Origin: DASUCS01 sp041166385
GTDB lineage: Bacteria > Actinomycetota > Acidimicrobiia > Acidimicrobiales > JACDCH01
Assembly (NCBI GenBank): GCA_041166385.1
Contig: JBEEFW010000122.1
Location: 1-64,000 of the forward strand
DNA length: 64,000 nt
Direction: 5' to 3'
Position numbers and translations under genes: made by a program. Numbering within the stretch: the stretch's first letter is position 1; every line of letters starts with the position of its first letter. Positions 1 to 9,001 of this stretch are shown here, one piece after another. A model generated the notes under the pieces. It was given only the letters and a program-made list of their open reading frames with translations, ran no database searches and was not told the DNA's origin.

Positions 1-1
1 C

Positions 2-3000
2 GCCGACTTCGGCTTCGTACAGACGGGCACGATCGGCGACTTCGTCTGGTTCGACCAGAACGGCGACGGCGTGCAGGACGCGAGCGAGCCTGGCCTCGCG
101 GGCGTGACGGTGCGGCTCCTCGCCCCCGGGCCTGACACAGCATTCGGCACCGGCGACGACGTGCTCGTCACGACGACGACGGGATCCGCCGGCGACTACC
201 TGTTCACGAGCGTGGTGCCCGGCCCGTATCGGGTGTCGATCGACACCACGACGCTGCCGGGGAACATGACCGCGACCACCGCCGCGACCGTGCCCGTCAC
301 GTTGCTCGGCGCGCAGCAGTTCACGACGGCGGACTTCGGCTTCAACGGCACCGGATCGATCGGTGACCTCGTCTTCCACGACGTGAATGGCAACGGCACG
401 CAAGACATCGGCGACTCGGGTATTGCCGGGGTCGACGTTCAGCTGACGTGGGCGGGCTCCGACAACACGTTCAGCACGGGCGACGACGTGGTGTTCAACA
501 CGACGACCGACGCGAATGGTGGCTACCTCTTCTCAGGACTGCCGGCGGGGAGCTACTCCGTCGATCCGACGGCAGCGACGGGATTCACGCTGACCGCGGG
601 GACAGATCCGACGCCCGTGACGCTGGGGGTCACGCAGGACGTACTCACGGCGGACTTCGGCTACCGCGGCACGGCGTCGATCGGTGACACCGTCTTCGAC
701 GACCAGGACGGCAGCGGTGCTCAGAACGGAGCGGAGCCTGGCCTCGCCGGAGTGACCGTCACCGCGACATGGGCCGGCTTCGACGGCACCCCGGGCAATG
801 GCGACGATCTTGCCATCACGGGCCTCACGAACGGTTCCGGGAACTACACCATCGCGAACCTGCCGCCCGGCGCCTACAGCGTCGCGGTCACGAGCGGCGT
901 CTCCGCCGGGTTCGTCGCGACCACCACCGCGCCGATCAGCACGACGCTGACAGCCGGCGAGGTCGAGCTCACCGACGACTTCGGCTTCCAGCAGCAGGCC
1001 GATCTGGTGATCACGAAGACGACGAACACGCCGACCGTCGTCGTCGGCGACGATGCCTCGTGGACGGTCACGGTCGCGAACAACGGACCCGCCACCGCGG
1101 CCTCGCCGATCGTCGTGACGGACACGCTGCCCGCGGGCACGACGTTCGTGTCCGGCACTGGTACGGACTGGGGATGTCTCGAGGCCGCCGGCACGGTGAC
1201 GTGCACGTACGCCGGCGCTCCGGCCTCGCTGGCGAACGGCGGCTCCCTGCCGTCGATCACGATCACCGCCACCGTGACGGCCTCGGCCGGGCTGACGATC
1301 ACGAACACGGCGTCGGTGACGAGCCCCACCCCTGATCCCGATCTGAACAACAACACGGCGACCGACGACGCCGCGACTCAGCCCGCCGCCGACATCACGA
1401 TCACGAAATCGCACGCCGGCAACTTCCTCGTCGGCTCGCAGGGCAGCTACTCGATCCTCGTCGGTAACAACGGACCCTCCACCTCCGCAGGTCCGTTCAC
1501 CGTGACCGACGCGTTGCCCGCCGGACTCACCTTCGTGTCCGCGTCGGGTGGGCCGACCTGGACGTGCGGTGAGAGCGCGGGCACCATCACGTGTACGGCC
1601 AACGGACCGCTGACCAATGGGTCGACGCTGCCGGTCATCACCGTGACGGTGAACGTCACGACCGGGGCCGAAGGGGGAGTGACCAACACCGCGGTCGTCG
1701 ATCCGGGAGCAACGCTCGACCCGGACCCGAACAACAACACCTCGAGTGATCCGACCACGGTCGTGCCGATCGCCGATCTCGCGATCGTGAAGACCGCGCC
1801 GGGGCCGTTTGTCGTCGGCGATCAAGCCGGCTACACGTTGAACGTCACGAACAACGGGCCGTCGAGCTCGGCGGGCCCGATCACTGTGACCGACACGCTG
1901 CCCGCGGGCCTCACGTTCGTGAGCGGCGCTGGCTCTGGCTGGTCCTGCGCCGCACTGATTCAGGACATCACCTGCACCCACGCCGCGGCGATGGCCTCGG
2001 GCGCATCGCTCGACATCACGATCACCGTGGCGGTCGACGCATCGGTGGCGTCCGTGATCGACAATACCGCGATCGTCACCGGAACGACGCAGGACCCGGA
2101 CCCGACGAACAACACGTCGACCGTGCAGACACCCACGACGCCCACCGTCGACATGGCGATCACGAAGACCCACGCGGGCGACTTCGTCATCGGCACACCC
2201 GCGACGTACACGATCACAGTGGCGAACAACGGGCCGTCGGCGGCTACCGGCACGATCACCGTGCACGACCCCGTTCCTGCCGGTCTCACGCCGACCGACG
2301 CCACGGGGACCGGTTGGACGTGCGGCATCGTCGCCCAAGACATCACCTGTGCGAACGACACGGACCTCGCGTCGGGCGCGAGCCTTCCGCCGATTACCGT
2401 GACGGTCGACGTCGCGCCGGCGGCGTACCCGACCGTGACCAACACGACCACAGTCGATACGCCCCCAGGCGCCAACGAGACTGTCCTCGACAACAACACC
2501 GCCACCGATCCGGCAACGGTCGCGTCGTTGGCCGACCTCGCCATCACGAAGACACACCTCGGCAACTTCATCGTCGGTACCAACGGCACCTATCTCCTCA
2601 CGGTGACGAACAACGGTCCGACCGAAGCCATCGGCCCGATCACGGTGACGGACACGCTGATGGGTGGGCTCGGCTTCGTGTCGGGCGGCGGCGACGGCTT
2701 CACGTGTACCGCGGCGGGGCAGGACGTCACGTGCACCCGCAACACCGCGTTGCCGAACGGTGAGGCCGCGGTCATCACGCTCGTTGTGATCGTCGGATCC
2801 GCGGCCGAGGGCACGTTCGTGAACCACGCCGACGTCGCCAGTACGACGGTCGACCCGGATCCCAACAACAACGGCGACGACGACAGCACGACGTCGGACC
2901 GCGATGTCGACCTCGCCGTCGACAAGAGCCTCGATGCCACGCCCGTCAGCGGCAGCACCGCGACATGGACGATCGTCGTGAGCAACAACGGTCAGTCCGA

Positions 3001-3436
3001 CGCCCTCGGCCCGATCACCGTCACCGATGTGCTGCCAGACGGTCTCACGTTCGTGAGCGGTACGGGCGACGGTTGGACGTGCTCCGCGGTTGGTCAGGTC
3101 GTGACGTGCGTACACGACGGACCACTCGCGGCCGGCGCGTCCACGACGATCACCGTCGTCACGCTCGTCACCGCGCCCGCGGGTACCGCCATCAGCAACA
3201 CCGCGACTGTCAGCTCGGCATCAACCGAAGTTGTCATCGACAACAACACCTCGTCCACCAGCATCGCGACTGTGGCCGCGCCTCCGACCGAGGCGGTCAT
3301 CGCTCGTACTGGGGTCAACGCACCGCGCACGGCCGCGTTGGGTGGACTCCTCATCGCCTTTGGGCTCGTCCTTTGCGGGTGGGGTGATGTTCGGCTTCGA
3401 CGTGGCGGCGGACGGACCCGCTCTCGATGCGTCTGA
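2..3436 (+). CDS. Cell-wall-anchored SdrD B-like/DUF11 repeat surface protein (5' end outside window)
   Basis: The reading frame is already open at base 2, so the true start lies upstream of the window; the GTG at 71 is internal. The visible part holds three SdrD B-like (Cna-B type) repeats, each opening with a GxIGDxVFxD-type strand followed by an acidic GTGDD-like segment and a GxYxFxxLPxGxY segment, to about base 990. Six DUF11 repeats follow, each starting like ADLAITKTH and ending in DPDPNNNT. The C-terminus has a sorting signal: IARTG, a hydrophobic stretch (GGLLIAFGLVLCGW), then an arginine-rich tail. This resembles the LAXTG signals used by actinobacterial class E sortases. The protein is therefore probably covalently attached to the wall as a stalk or adhesin. 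The ligand is unknown. No sortase gene is in the window. Confidence 0.88.
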   Translation, partial: ADFGFVQTGTIGDFVWFDQNGDGVQDASEPGLAGVTVRLLAPGPDTAFGTGDDVLVTTTTGSAGDYLFTSVVPGPYRVSIDTTTLPGNMTATTAATVPVTLLGAQQFTTADFGFNGTGSIGDLVFHDVNGNGTQDIGDSGIAGVDVQLTWAGSDNTFSTGDDVVFNTTTDANGGYLFSGLPAGSYSVDPTAATGFTLTAGTDPTPVTLGVTQDVLTADFGYRGTASIGDTVFDDQDGSGAQNGAEPGLAGVTVTATWAGFDGTPGNGDDLAITGLTNGSGNYTIANLPPGAYSVAVTSGVSAGFVATTTAPISTTLTAGEVELTDDFGFQQQADLVITKTTNTPTVVVGDDASWTVTVANNGPATAASPIVVTDTLPAGTTFVSGTGTDWGCLEAAGTVTCTYAGAPASLANGGSLPSITITATVTASAGLTITNTASVTSPTPDPDLNNNTATDDAATQPAADITITKSHAGNFLVGSQGSYSILVGNNGPSTSAGPFTVTDALPAGLTFVSASGGPTWTCGESAGTITCTANGPLTNGSTLPVITVTVNVTTGAEGGVTNTAVVDPGATLDPDPNNNTSSDPTTVVPIADLAIVKTAPGPFVVGDQAGYTLNVTNNGPSSSAGPITVTDTLPAGLTFVSGAGSGWSCAALIQDITCTHAAAMASGASLDITITVAVDASVASVIDNTAIVTGTTQDPDPTNNTSTVQTPTTPTVDMAITKTHAGDFVIGTPATYTITVANNGPSAATGTITVHDPVPAGLTPTDATGTGWTCGIVAQDITCANDTDLASGASLPPITVTVDVAPAAYPTVTNTTTVDTPPGANETVLDNNTATDPATVASLADLAITKTHLGNFIVGTNGTYLLTVTNNGPTEAIGPITVTDTLMGGLGFVSGGGDGFTCTAAGQDVTCTRNTALPNGEAAVITLVVIVGSAAEGTFVNHADVASTTVDPDPNNNGDDDSTTSDRDVDLAVDKSLDATPVSGSTATWTIVVSNNGQSDALGPITVTDVLPDGLTFVSGTGDGWTCSAVGQVVTCVHDGPLAAGASTTITVVTLVTAPAGTAISNTATVSSASTEVVIDNNTSSTSIATVAAPPTEAVIARTGVNAPRTAALGGLLIAFGLVLCGWGDVRLRRGGGRTRSRCV

Positions 3437-3460
3437 CAGTCGACGCTCGCCGAGCACGGG

Positions 3461-5335
3461 TCAGGCGACGGGGGTGCGCTCGAGCAGGTCGAGCACCGCA
3501 TCGGCGCTGAGCGGCCGAGCGAAGTAGAAGCCTTGGGCGCTGTCACAACCGAGCGAGGTGAGCCGCTCGAGCTGCGCGGCTGTCTCGACGCCTTCTGCGG
3601 TGAGGCGCAGCCCGAGTTGGCGGCCGAGGGTGACGATCGCGTTGACGATCGCGGTGGCCGCGGGCGTCACGTCGAGGTCGGCGACGAATCCCCGGTCGAT
3701 CTTGAGCCCGTCGACGGGTAGTCGCTGGAGGCAGTCGAGCGACGAATAGCCGGTGCCGAAGTCGTCGATGACAAGATGGATGCCGGCGCGGCGTAGACGT
3801 TGCATCGACGCGAGTGCCGCGGGTGCGTCGTTCACGGCCGTGCGCTCCGTGATCTCCAGTTGGACAGTTGTCGGGTCGATTCCGAGTTCGTGGACGATCC
3901 GCAACAGTTCCTCGGTGCAAGGAGCATTCAGGCACGCCGGCGAGATGTTGATGCTCATGAAGAGCGCGGGCGCGCCGGGGTGGGCGTCCTGGAGGCGCTT
4001 GAGTTGCCGGCACGCGCTGTCGACGACGTAGCGGTCGATGCCGAGGATCAAGTCGTTCTCCTCGGCTACCGGGATGAACGTGGCGGGTGCCAGCAGGCCG
4101 CGGTCGGGGTGCTCCCAGCGCACGAGTGCCTCGAAGCCGATCACCTTGCCGGTCGTCAGAGAGATCTCCGGTTGGAAGTGCGTCACGAGCTGGTCTTGCT
4201 CGATCGCGACCCGCAACTCGGCGGCGATCCTGTAGCGCTCGAGGATGCCTGAGCCCATCGTGGGATTGAACAATTCCCAACGGGCGCGGCCGTTCTCCTT
4301 GGCCAGATACATCGCCAAGTCGGCGCTGCGGAGCAACTCGTCAGGCGTACGCGCCTCGTCGGTCACCACGAGGCCCACGCTGGCGCTGACGGTGAGCTCT
4401 CGGCCGTGGAGCTGCAATGGTCGCCGCAGGGCGGCGGTCACGCGTTCGGCAAGATCGGCGGCCCAGCTCGCGGGGATGTCCTCGAGCAAGATCGTGAACT
4501 CGTCGCCACCGAAACGACCGATCGTGTCACCAGTGCGCACGCACTCGCGCAACCGGTTCGCCACTTCGACGAGCACGTGGTCACCCACGTTGTGGCCGAA
4601 GCTGTCGTTCACGATCTTGAATCGATCGAGGTCGAGGAACAACAGTGCGGTGGTGAGGTGATCTCGCTCCGCCCGCGTGACCGCGCGGTCGAGCTCATGT
4701 ACGAAGCCGGCGCGGTTGGCGAGCCCGGTGAGGCGATCGTGCTGCGCCGAATGCCGAACGTCCGCCTCAGCGCGCTCCTTCTCCGCAGAGGTCACGCCGG
4801 CGGTGTAGAGCGCGAAACCGATGCCGAGGGCGCAGAGTGCGCCGAGGCCATGTACCTCGGGTGTGTCGATGAACGTCGGTACCGCGCCGAGTGCGATCGC
4901 CACCTGACCGAGTGTGATCCCGACGACGCTCCAGATGATCGACGGTCGCGCCGACCGTGCGCCGGAATGCTTGATCGCGTCGGTGGCGATGTACGTGTAG
5001 CCGATCGCCAGTGCCGGGCCCCATCCGGTCGCGTAGATGACGGCCGTCGACAACAGCATGTTCAGCCCGATGCGGTAGTGCAGTTGACGAGGGGAACAGG
5101 TCGCGCCCCAGGCGCGGAACGCGAGCGCGCTCAAGGCTCCTCCGCCGATGACCATCGCAACGAGGATCCAGAGGGGGGTGTTGGCGATGAGGCCCGCCCG
5201 TTGGAGCAATGCGAACGCCACGACCGTGAGCACGATCTCGACGAGGTTCAGGCCGCGGGCCTTGATGGAGCCGAGGCTGCGGGCGATGTGGCGCGCGGTG
5301 GTGTGCGGTCGGTCTGGCGTGCCCGCGTTTCCCAT
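3461..5335 (-). CDS. Membrane GGDEF-EAL cyclic-di-GMP signalling protein
   Basis: The 624-residue protein has an N-terminal membrane region of several hydrophobic segments (about residues 30-180), then a diguanylate cyclase domain and an EAL phosphodiesterase domain. The GGDEF signature is intact at residues 276-280 and is preceded at the usual five-residue distance by an RTGD inhibitory-site motif (267-270). The EAL motif lies at 402-404 in FEALVRWEHP, and a complete DDFGTGYSS loop is present later. Both catalytic sites therefore look competent, so the enzyme could make or degrade c-di-GMP. The membrane part has no sensor domain I recognise. The gene converges on the surface-protein gene with a 24-base gap and diverges from the sulfotransferase. 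Confidence 0.93.
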   Translation of the reverse strand: MGNAGTPDRPHTTARHIARSLGSIKARGLNLVEIVLTVVAFALLQRAGLIANTPLWILVAMVIGGGALSALAFRAWGATCSPRQLHYRIGLNMLLSTAVIYATGWGPALAIGYTYIATDAIKHSGARSARPSIIWSVVGITLGQVAIALGAVPTFIDTPEVHGLGALCALGIGFALYTAGVTSAEKERAEADVRHSAQHDRLTGLANRAGFVHELDRAVTRAERDHLTTALLFLDLDRFKIVNDSFGHNVGDHVLVEVANRLRECVRTGDTIGRFGGDEFTILLEDIPASWAADLAERVTAALRRPLQLHGRELTVSASVGLVVTDEARTPDELLRSADLAMYLAKENGRARWELFNPTMGSGILERYRIAAELRVAIEQDQLVTHFQPEISLTTGKVIGFEALVRWEHPDRGLLAPATFIPVAEENDLILGIDRYVVDSACRQLKRLQDAHPGAPALFMSINISPACLNAPCTEELLRIVHELGIDPTTVQLEITERTAVNDAPAALASMQRLRRAGIHLVIDDFGTGYSSLDCLQRLPVDGLKIDRGFVADLDVTPAATAIVNAIVTLGRQLGLRLTAEGVETAAQLERLTSLGCDSAQGFYFARPLSADAVLDLLERTPVA

Positions 5336-5462
5336 CCGAACCCCCCGCCGGTCCGATTTGTCCCAGGCCGAGTATGACTCCTTTTCGCGGTCCTGACCAT
5401 ACGCAGGGTGACATTGCCGGTTCGGAACGTGGCGCCGCCGCCCGTGCGATCATCGCGGCGGC

Positions 5463-6617
5463 ATGGCCCTTCTCGCGGACGCACTCGTGGCCGAGGCCGT
5501 CGCGTCGACACAGCTCGACGACTTCGGGGCGGGAGCATGGCGGGACGGGCTCGAGGTGTTCTGCGACGCCCTGAACGGCGAAGCGAACCTCAACGAGATC
5601 GGCGTGGCCGTCCACGAGGGCCGCATCCGCCACCTCCTCGAAGAGCGGCTGCGCATCGTCGATTGGCATCGCCGCCACCCCGAGATCGCGGCACAGGAGC
5701 TCCCGCGTCCGGCGATCGTCGTCGGGCTGCCGCGCACCGGCACGACCGCGCTCGCCCACCTGCTCGCGGCCGACCCGGCCAGCCGCGCGCTGCGCACCTG
5801 GGAGGCGGCCGCGCCCACTCCGCCACCGGAGGCGGCATCGCAAACGTCGGATCCGCGCATCGCCGCCACACAGGCGGGGATCGACATGAGCCACCAGTTG
5901 ATGCCCGCGCTACCACGTCTCTACTTCGCCGCCGCGACCAGTCCGTCGGAGACACTCGATCTCACCGGCATGAGCTTCCGCGCGTTTCAAGCGGAGGGCC
6001 AAGCGCACGTGCCCTCCTACGAAGCCTTTCTGCTCGCGTGCGACATGACGGACGCGTACGCGTTCCAGCGCAAGGTGCAACAACTGCTGCAATGGCGGTG
6101 CCCGCCCACTCGCTGGGCGTGGAAGAACCCGCCCGATCTGTTCTGTCTTCCCGCGGTGCGCGCGATCTTTCCGGACGCGACGTTCATCTGGACGCATCGA
6201 GAACCCTTCGCGGCGATGGCGTCGGTCTGCAGCCTCATCGAGGTGGTGCGCCTGTTCGGTACGGATGTCTTCGACCGCGCCGCGCTCGGCCCGCGACAAA
6301 CGGAGTTGTGGGCCGAAGCCGTTGACCGCGGCCTCGCGGCGCGTGACCAGTTCGGCGACGACGCGTTTGCCGACGTGTGGATGGACGATCTCGTGCGCGA
6401 TCCGATGGCCACGATGGCGCAGCTCTACGACCGATTGGGTTGGCCGATGACAAGTGAGGCCGAGAACGGCATGCGGTCGTGGCTGGCGGCCAACCCGCAA
6501 CACGGCCGCGGCGGGCACAATCCGTCCGCCGCGGAGTTCGGCCTCGACGCCGGCGTCGTACGCGAGCGCTTCGCCTCGTATCGTCGGCGCTTCGGCAGAG
6601 AGGACTCCGATGGCTGA
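5463..6617 (+). CDS. PAPS-dependent sulfotransferase family protein
   Basis: The 384-residue protein carries the 5'-phosphosulfate loop GLPRTGTT at residues 88-95. The later 3'-phosphate-binding region reads WAWKNPPDLFCLP followed by ATFIWTHREP. Both are typical of the Sulfotransfer_3 group common in actinobacteria. Members transfer sulfate from PAPS to hydroxyl groups of lipids or small metabolites; this substrate is unknown. Its last 8 bases overlap the start of the DUF1214 gene, so the two are probably translationally coupled. There is no signal peptide, suggesting a cytosolic enzyme. The gene diverges from the GGDEF-EAL gene across about 127 bases. Confidence 0.88.
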   Translation: MALLADALVAEAVASTQLDDFGAGAWRDGLEVFCDALNGEANLNEIGVAVHEGRIRHLLEERLRIVDWHRRHPEIAAQELPRPAIVVGLPRTGTTALAHLLAADPASRALRTWEAAAPTPPPEAASQTSDPRIAATQAGIDMSHQLMPALPRLYFAAATSPSETLDLTGMSFRAFQAEGQAHVPSYEAFLLACDMTDAYAFQRKVQQLLQWRCPPTRWAWKNPPDLFCLPAVRAIFPDATFIWTHREPFAAMASVCSLIEVVRLFGTDVFDRAALGPRQTELWAEAVDRGLAARDQFGDDAFADVWMDDLVRDPMATMAQLYDRLGWPMTSEAENGMRSWLAANPQHGRGGHNPSAAEFGLDAGVVRERFASYRRRFGREDSDG

Positions 6618-7713
6618 CGATGTGGTGGCCAAGGTCGTTTCGGGCGCGGCATGGGCCGAGTTCTGCGACGCGCTCAAGGCGGCCGGTGAGGAAGTGTTGC
6701 GCCCAGGGCTCGACGATCCGCTCGACATCACCGAGGGCTATCGGATGCTCACCCGGCTCCTGCGAGGCTCGCTCGAGAGCCGTCTCGAGTACGGCGACCC
6801 CGCGCACCCCGCGCTGATCTGCGTGTGTCACGAGACGATCAAGATCGTTGCCGAGAACCCCGACAACCTCTACCTCGGTTCGTCGATCTCCGGTCGCTAC
6901 GACTACCGCGTGTGGGGGACGCGAGGCGAGGCCCGTTGGATCAGCTTCAACACGTTCAACGCCGGTGGCTTCGGCGGAAAGGGGGGCCGGGGTACCGGGT
7001 CGACCCTGCACGAGCACCAGCTCGACATCGCGCCGGACGGAACGTTCGAGGTGCTGCTGTCCCAACGCGAGCAACCCGGCAACTGGTTGCCCCTCGAACC
7101 CGACTCGACGTCACTCACGATCCGGCAGACGTTCCTGCACAAGGGGACCGACCAGCCGGCGGTCGTGCACATCGAGCGGCTCGGTGGCGGTGAGCCACCG
7201 CCACCGCTCGACCCGGTCCACCTCTACGCCGCGCTCCTGGGCAGCGTCGGCTATCTCCGCGCGATCACGTCGATCGGCGCGTCGTGGGCGGAGCGCAACG
7301 CGACGCATCCCAACGAATTCTTCGATGCGCAAGAAGACGACACGCGGTTGTTCGCCGACCCGCAGATCAAGTGGCACATGGCGTACGTGTCGCTCGAAGC
7401 TGCAGCGGACGAGGCGTTGGTCGTCGAGTTCGTTCCGCCGGCGTGCGACTACTGGATGGTCGCGTTGCACAACCACTGGATGGAGACGCTCGATTACCGG
7501 TACCACCCGGTGACGCTCAACTCGGCGACGGCGCACGTCGAGGCGGACGGCACGGTGCGCATGGTCGTGTCGCATCGCGATCCTGGTGTGCCGAACTGGT
7601 TGAGCATGGCGGGCCACGACCGCGGTGTGCTCGGCGTGCGCTGGGTCGGCAAGGACGTCGTCGACGTCGTGCCCGCCACGCAGGTGGTGCCGCTCGCGTC
7701 GCTCGGAACTTGA
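6610..7713 (+). CDS. DUF1214 domain-containing protein
   Basis: The start chosen is the ATG at 6610, which overlaps the sulfotransferase stop by 8 bases; the frame is open further upstream but that part is a shadow of the sulfotransferase. The protein is about 367 residues. It shows DUF1214-like features: the segment NPDNLYLGSSISG, a glycine-rich stretch (NAGGFGGKGGRG), a central LPLEPDSTSLTIRQTF strand and a C-terminal region on presentation of a planar substrate or lipid (PACDYWMVALHNHWMETLDY). The biochemical role of the family is not established. The tight coupling suggests it acts on the same substrate as the sulfotransferase; that is inference. Confidence 0.75.
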   Translation: MADDVVAKVVSGAAWAEFCDALKAAGEEVLRPGLDDPLDITEGYRMLTRLLRGSLESRLEYGDPAHPALICVCHETIKIVAENPDNLYLGSSISGRYDYRVWGTRGEARWISFNTFNAGGFGGKGGRGTGSTLHEHQLDIAPDGTFEVLLSQREQPGNWLPLEPDSTSLTIRQTFLHKGTDQPAVVHIERLGGGEPPPPLDPVHLYAALLGSVGYLRAITSIGASWAERNATHPNEFFDAQEDDTRLFADPQIKWHMAYVSLEAAADEALVVEFVPPACDYWMVALHNHWMETLDYRYHPVTLNSATAHVEADGTVRMVVSHRDPGVPNWLSMAGHDRGVLGVRWVGKDVVDVVPATQVVPLASLGT

Positions 7714-7738
7714 GGGCGCGGCACACCCTCCGCTCCTA

Positions 7739-8665
7739 ATGTCATCGGTCATGCGCTTTTCGATCTGGCCGAGCCCGATGCGGGCATGGGGTGATGTGCT
7801 CGACATCGCCCGTCATGCCGAAGCCACCGGGTGGGACGGTCTGTATTTCGCCGACCACTTCATGCCGAACGACCCTGAGGGCGACACCCCGCTCGACGGC
7901 CCCACGCTCGAGTGCTGGGCGGTGCTCGGTGGTCTCGCGGCGGCCACCCAACGCCTACGACTCGGTTCGCTGGTGTGCGGCAACACCTATCGCCATCCTG
8001 CGGTGCTCGCCAAGATCGCCACCGGCGTCGACAACGTCAGCAACGGCCGCGTGGTGCTCGGCCTCGGCGCCGGTTGGCAGGTGAACGAGCACAGGGCGTA
8101 CGGCATCGAGTTGTACGACACCCGCACGCGCCTCGATCGATTCGAAGAGGCGTGCGCGATCGTGCGGTCGCTGCTCGACAACCAGCGCACCACGTTCGAA
8201 GGCAAGCACTACACGATCGTCGACGCGCCATGTGAGCCACGGGCCGTGCAGGAGCATCTCCCGTTGCTCGTCGGTGGCGGAGGCGAGAAGCGCACGCTCC
8301 GCATCGCCGCGCAGTTCGCCGACGAGTGGAACGTGTGGGGGACCGCAGCGATCGTTGCACAGAAGTCGGAGGTGCTGGCCCGCCACTGCAGCGATCTCGG
8401 ACGTGACCCCGCGACGATCAAGCATTCGACCCAAGCCTTGATGTTCTTGTCGGAAGACGAGACGTGGTTGACGGGCAAACGCGAGCAGAACACCGGTCGC
8501 CCCGACATCATCGGCACGCCCGACGAGGTGATCGAGATCGTGGCCGGCTACCGCGATGTGGGTGTCGACGAGCTGATCGTGCCCGACTGGAACATGGGCC
8601 CGCCCACGCGCACGAAGGACACGTACGACCTGTTCATGGAACGCGTCGCGCCCGAGTTTCGGTGA
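7739..8665 (+). CDS. LLM-class F420-dependent oxidoreductase
   Basis: This is a luciferase-like TIM barrel of about 308 residues. It opens MRFSIWPSPMRAWGDVLDIAR and continues with ATGWDGLYFADHFM and LRLGSLVCGNTYRHPAVLAKIA, and VVLGLGAGW gives the usual cofactor-binding strand. The pattern resembles the Rv1855c-like F420 group. These enzymes transfer hydride between reduced F420 and an organic substrate, which is unknown here. The start is ATG 7739, with ATG 7751 as an alternative; the frame extends upstream but there overlaps the DUF1214 gene. The gene follows DUF1214 after 25 bases in the same direction and may belong to the same operon. Confidence 0.85.
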   Translation: MSSVMRFSIWPSPMRAWGDVLDIARHAEATGWDGLYFADHFMPNDPEGDTPLDGPTLECWAVLGGLAAATQRLRLGSLVCGNTYRHPAVLAKIATGVDNVSNGRVVLGLGAGWQVNEHRAYGIELYDTRTRLDRFEEACAIVRSLLDNQRTTFEGKHYTIVDAPCEPRAVQEHLPLLVGGGGEKRTLRIAAQFADEWNVWGTAAIVAQKSEVLARHCSDLGRDPATIKHSTQALMFLSEDETWLTGKREQNTGRPDIIGTPDEVIEIVAGYRDVGVDELIVPDWNMGPPTRTKDTYDLFMERVAPEFR

Positions 8666-8722
8666 CGCTCGACCACATGGGTGTCTGAGCGCCGTTTCGC
8701 GAACTCATGCACCCCAGAAGGT

Positions 8723-8744
8723 GATGCCCTTCGGTTCGGGCATC
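8723..8744. terminator. Stem-loop after the LLM gene, possible terminator
   Basis: GATGCCC at 8723-8729 pairs with GGGCATC at 8738-8744, giving a perfect 7 bp stem with an 8-base loop. It lies about 58 bases past the LLM stop codon and before the tRNA 3' end, so it could end transcription from either side. There is no T-run, so rho-independent function is uncertain. Confidence 0.4.
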
Positions 8745-8798
8745 CTCAGCGACCAGAACGGTGGGTGAGAGATCCCAGACTCGTAATTTTGCAGCGAG

Positions 8799-8870
8799 CG
8801 CCCCCGGCAGGATTCGAACCTGCGCTCACGGTTTAGGAAACCGATGCTCTATCCCCTGAGCTACGGGGGC
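8799..8870 (-). tRNA. tRNA-Arg (anticodon CCT)
   Basis: The minus strand folds into a full 72 nt cloverleaf. The acceptor stem is GCCCCCG/CGGGGGC, the D arm is GCTC/GAGC, the anticodon loop is TTCCTAA (anticodon CCT), the T arm is GCAGG-TTCGAAT-CCTGC, and the discriminator is G. The anticodon stem has one mismatch at its outer pair. No CCA is encoded. The 5' half through the anticodon loop (8833-8870) is repeated exactly at 12550-12587, marking this tRNA as the integration site of the adjoining element. Confidence 0.96.
8833..8870. repeat. Attachment core copy 1 (inside tRNA-Arg)
   Basis: This 38-base segment is tRNA nt 1-38, the 5' acceptor strand through the whole anticodon loop. It is identical to 12550-12587. 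Because the element lies on the 5' side of the tRNA, the present 5' half was probably supplied by the element when it integrated. Crossover within the anticodon loop would fit known tyrosine integrases, but the exact cut sites cannot be read from one sequence. Confidence 0.85.
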
Positions 8871-8935
8871 TCATGTTGTGTTGTACCTGGTCAGCGACGT
8901 TTCTCGATCTGTCCGTCGCTGGCCAAGCTGCTCGT

Positions 8936-8997
8936 CGTGCCACTCGCGTGCCACAACGAGTGGCACGCCTTGGTGACGAGCGGTCAATGGTGGCACG
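8936..8997. repeat. Left-arm cluster of CGTGCCAC octamers
   Basis: CGTGCCAC occurs at 8936-8943 and 8947-8954, and its reverse complement at 8960-8967 and 8990-8997. The first and third copies form an 11 bp perfect inverted repeat (8936-8946 with 8957-8967). The cluster begins 66 bases inside the element from the tRNA core. A matching pair lies near the other end at 12425-12442. This is the geometry expected of arm-type integrase binding sites. Confidence 0.6.
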
Positions 8998-9001
8998 CGT
9001 G

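Noticed and set aside
533..3115. An 860-codon open frame on the minus strand opposite the surface-protein gene
   Set aside because: It is antisense to well-defined repeat domains and has an Arg-rich composition typical of antisense GC-rich frames.
2..3436. Repeated DNA segments that could suggest a CRISPR or tandem-repeat array
   Set aside because: The repetition follows protein repeats of roughly 110-125 codons; there are no short identical repeats with unique spacers.
4406..5894. Long overlapping frames on both strands around the GGDEF-EAL and sulfotransferase genes
   Set aside because: Their translations are Arg/Pro-rich shadows; the real genes have complete catalytic motifs.
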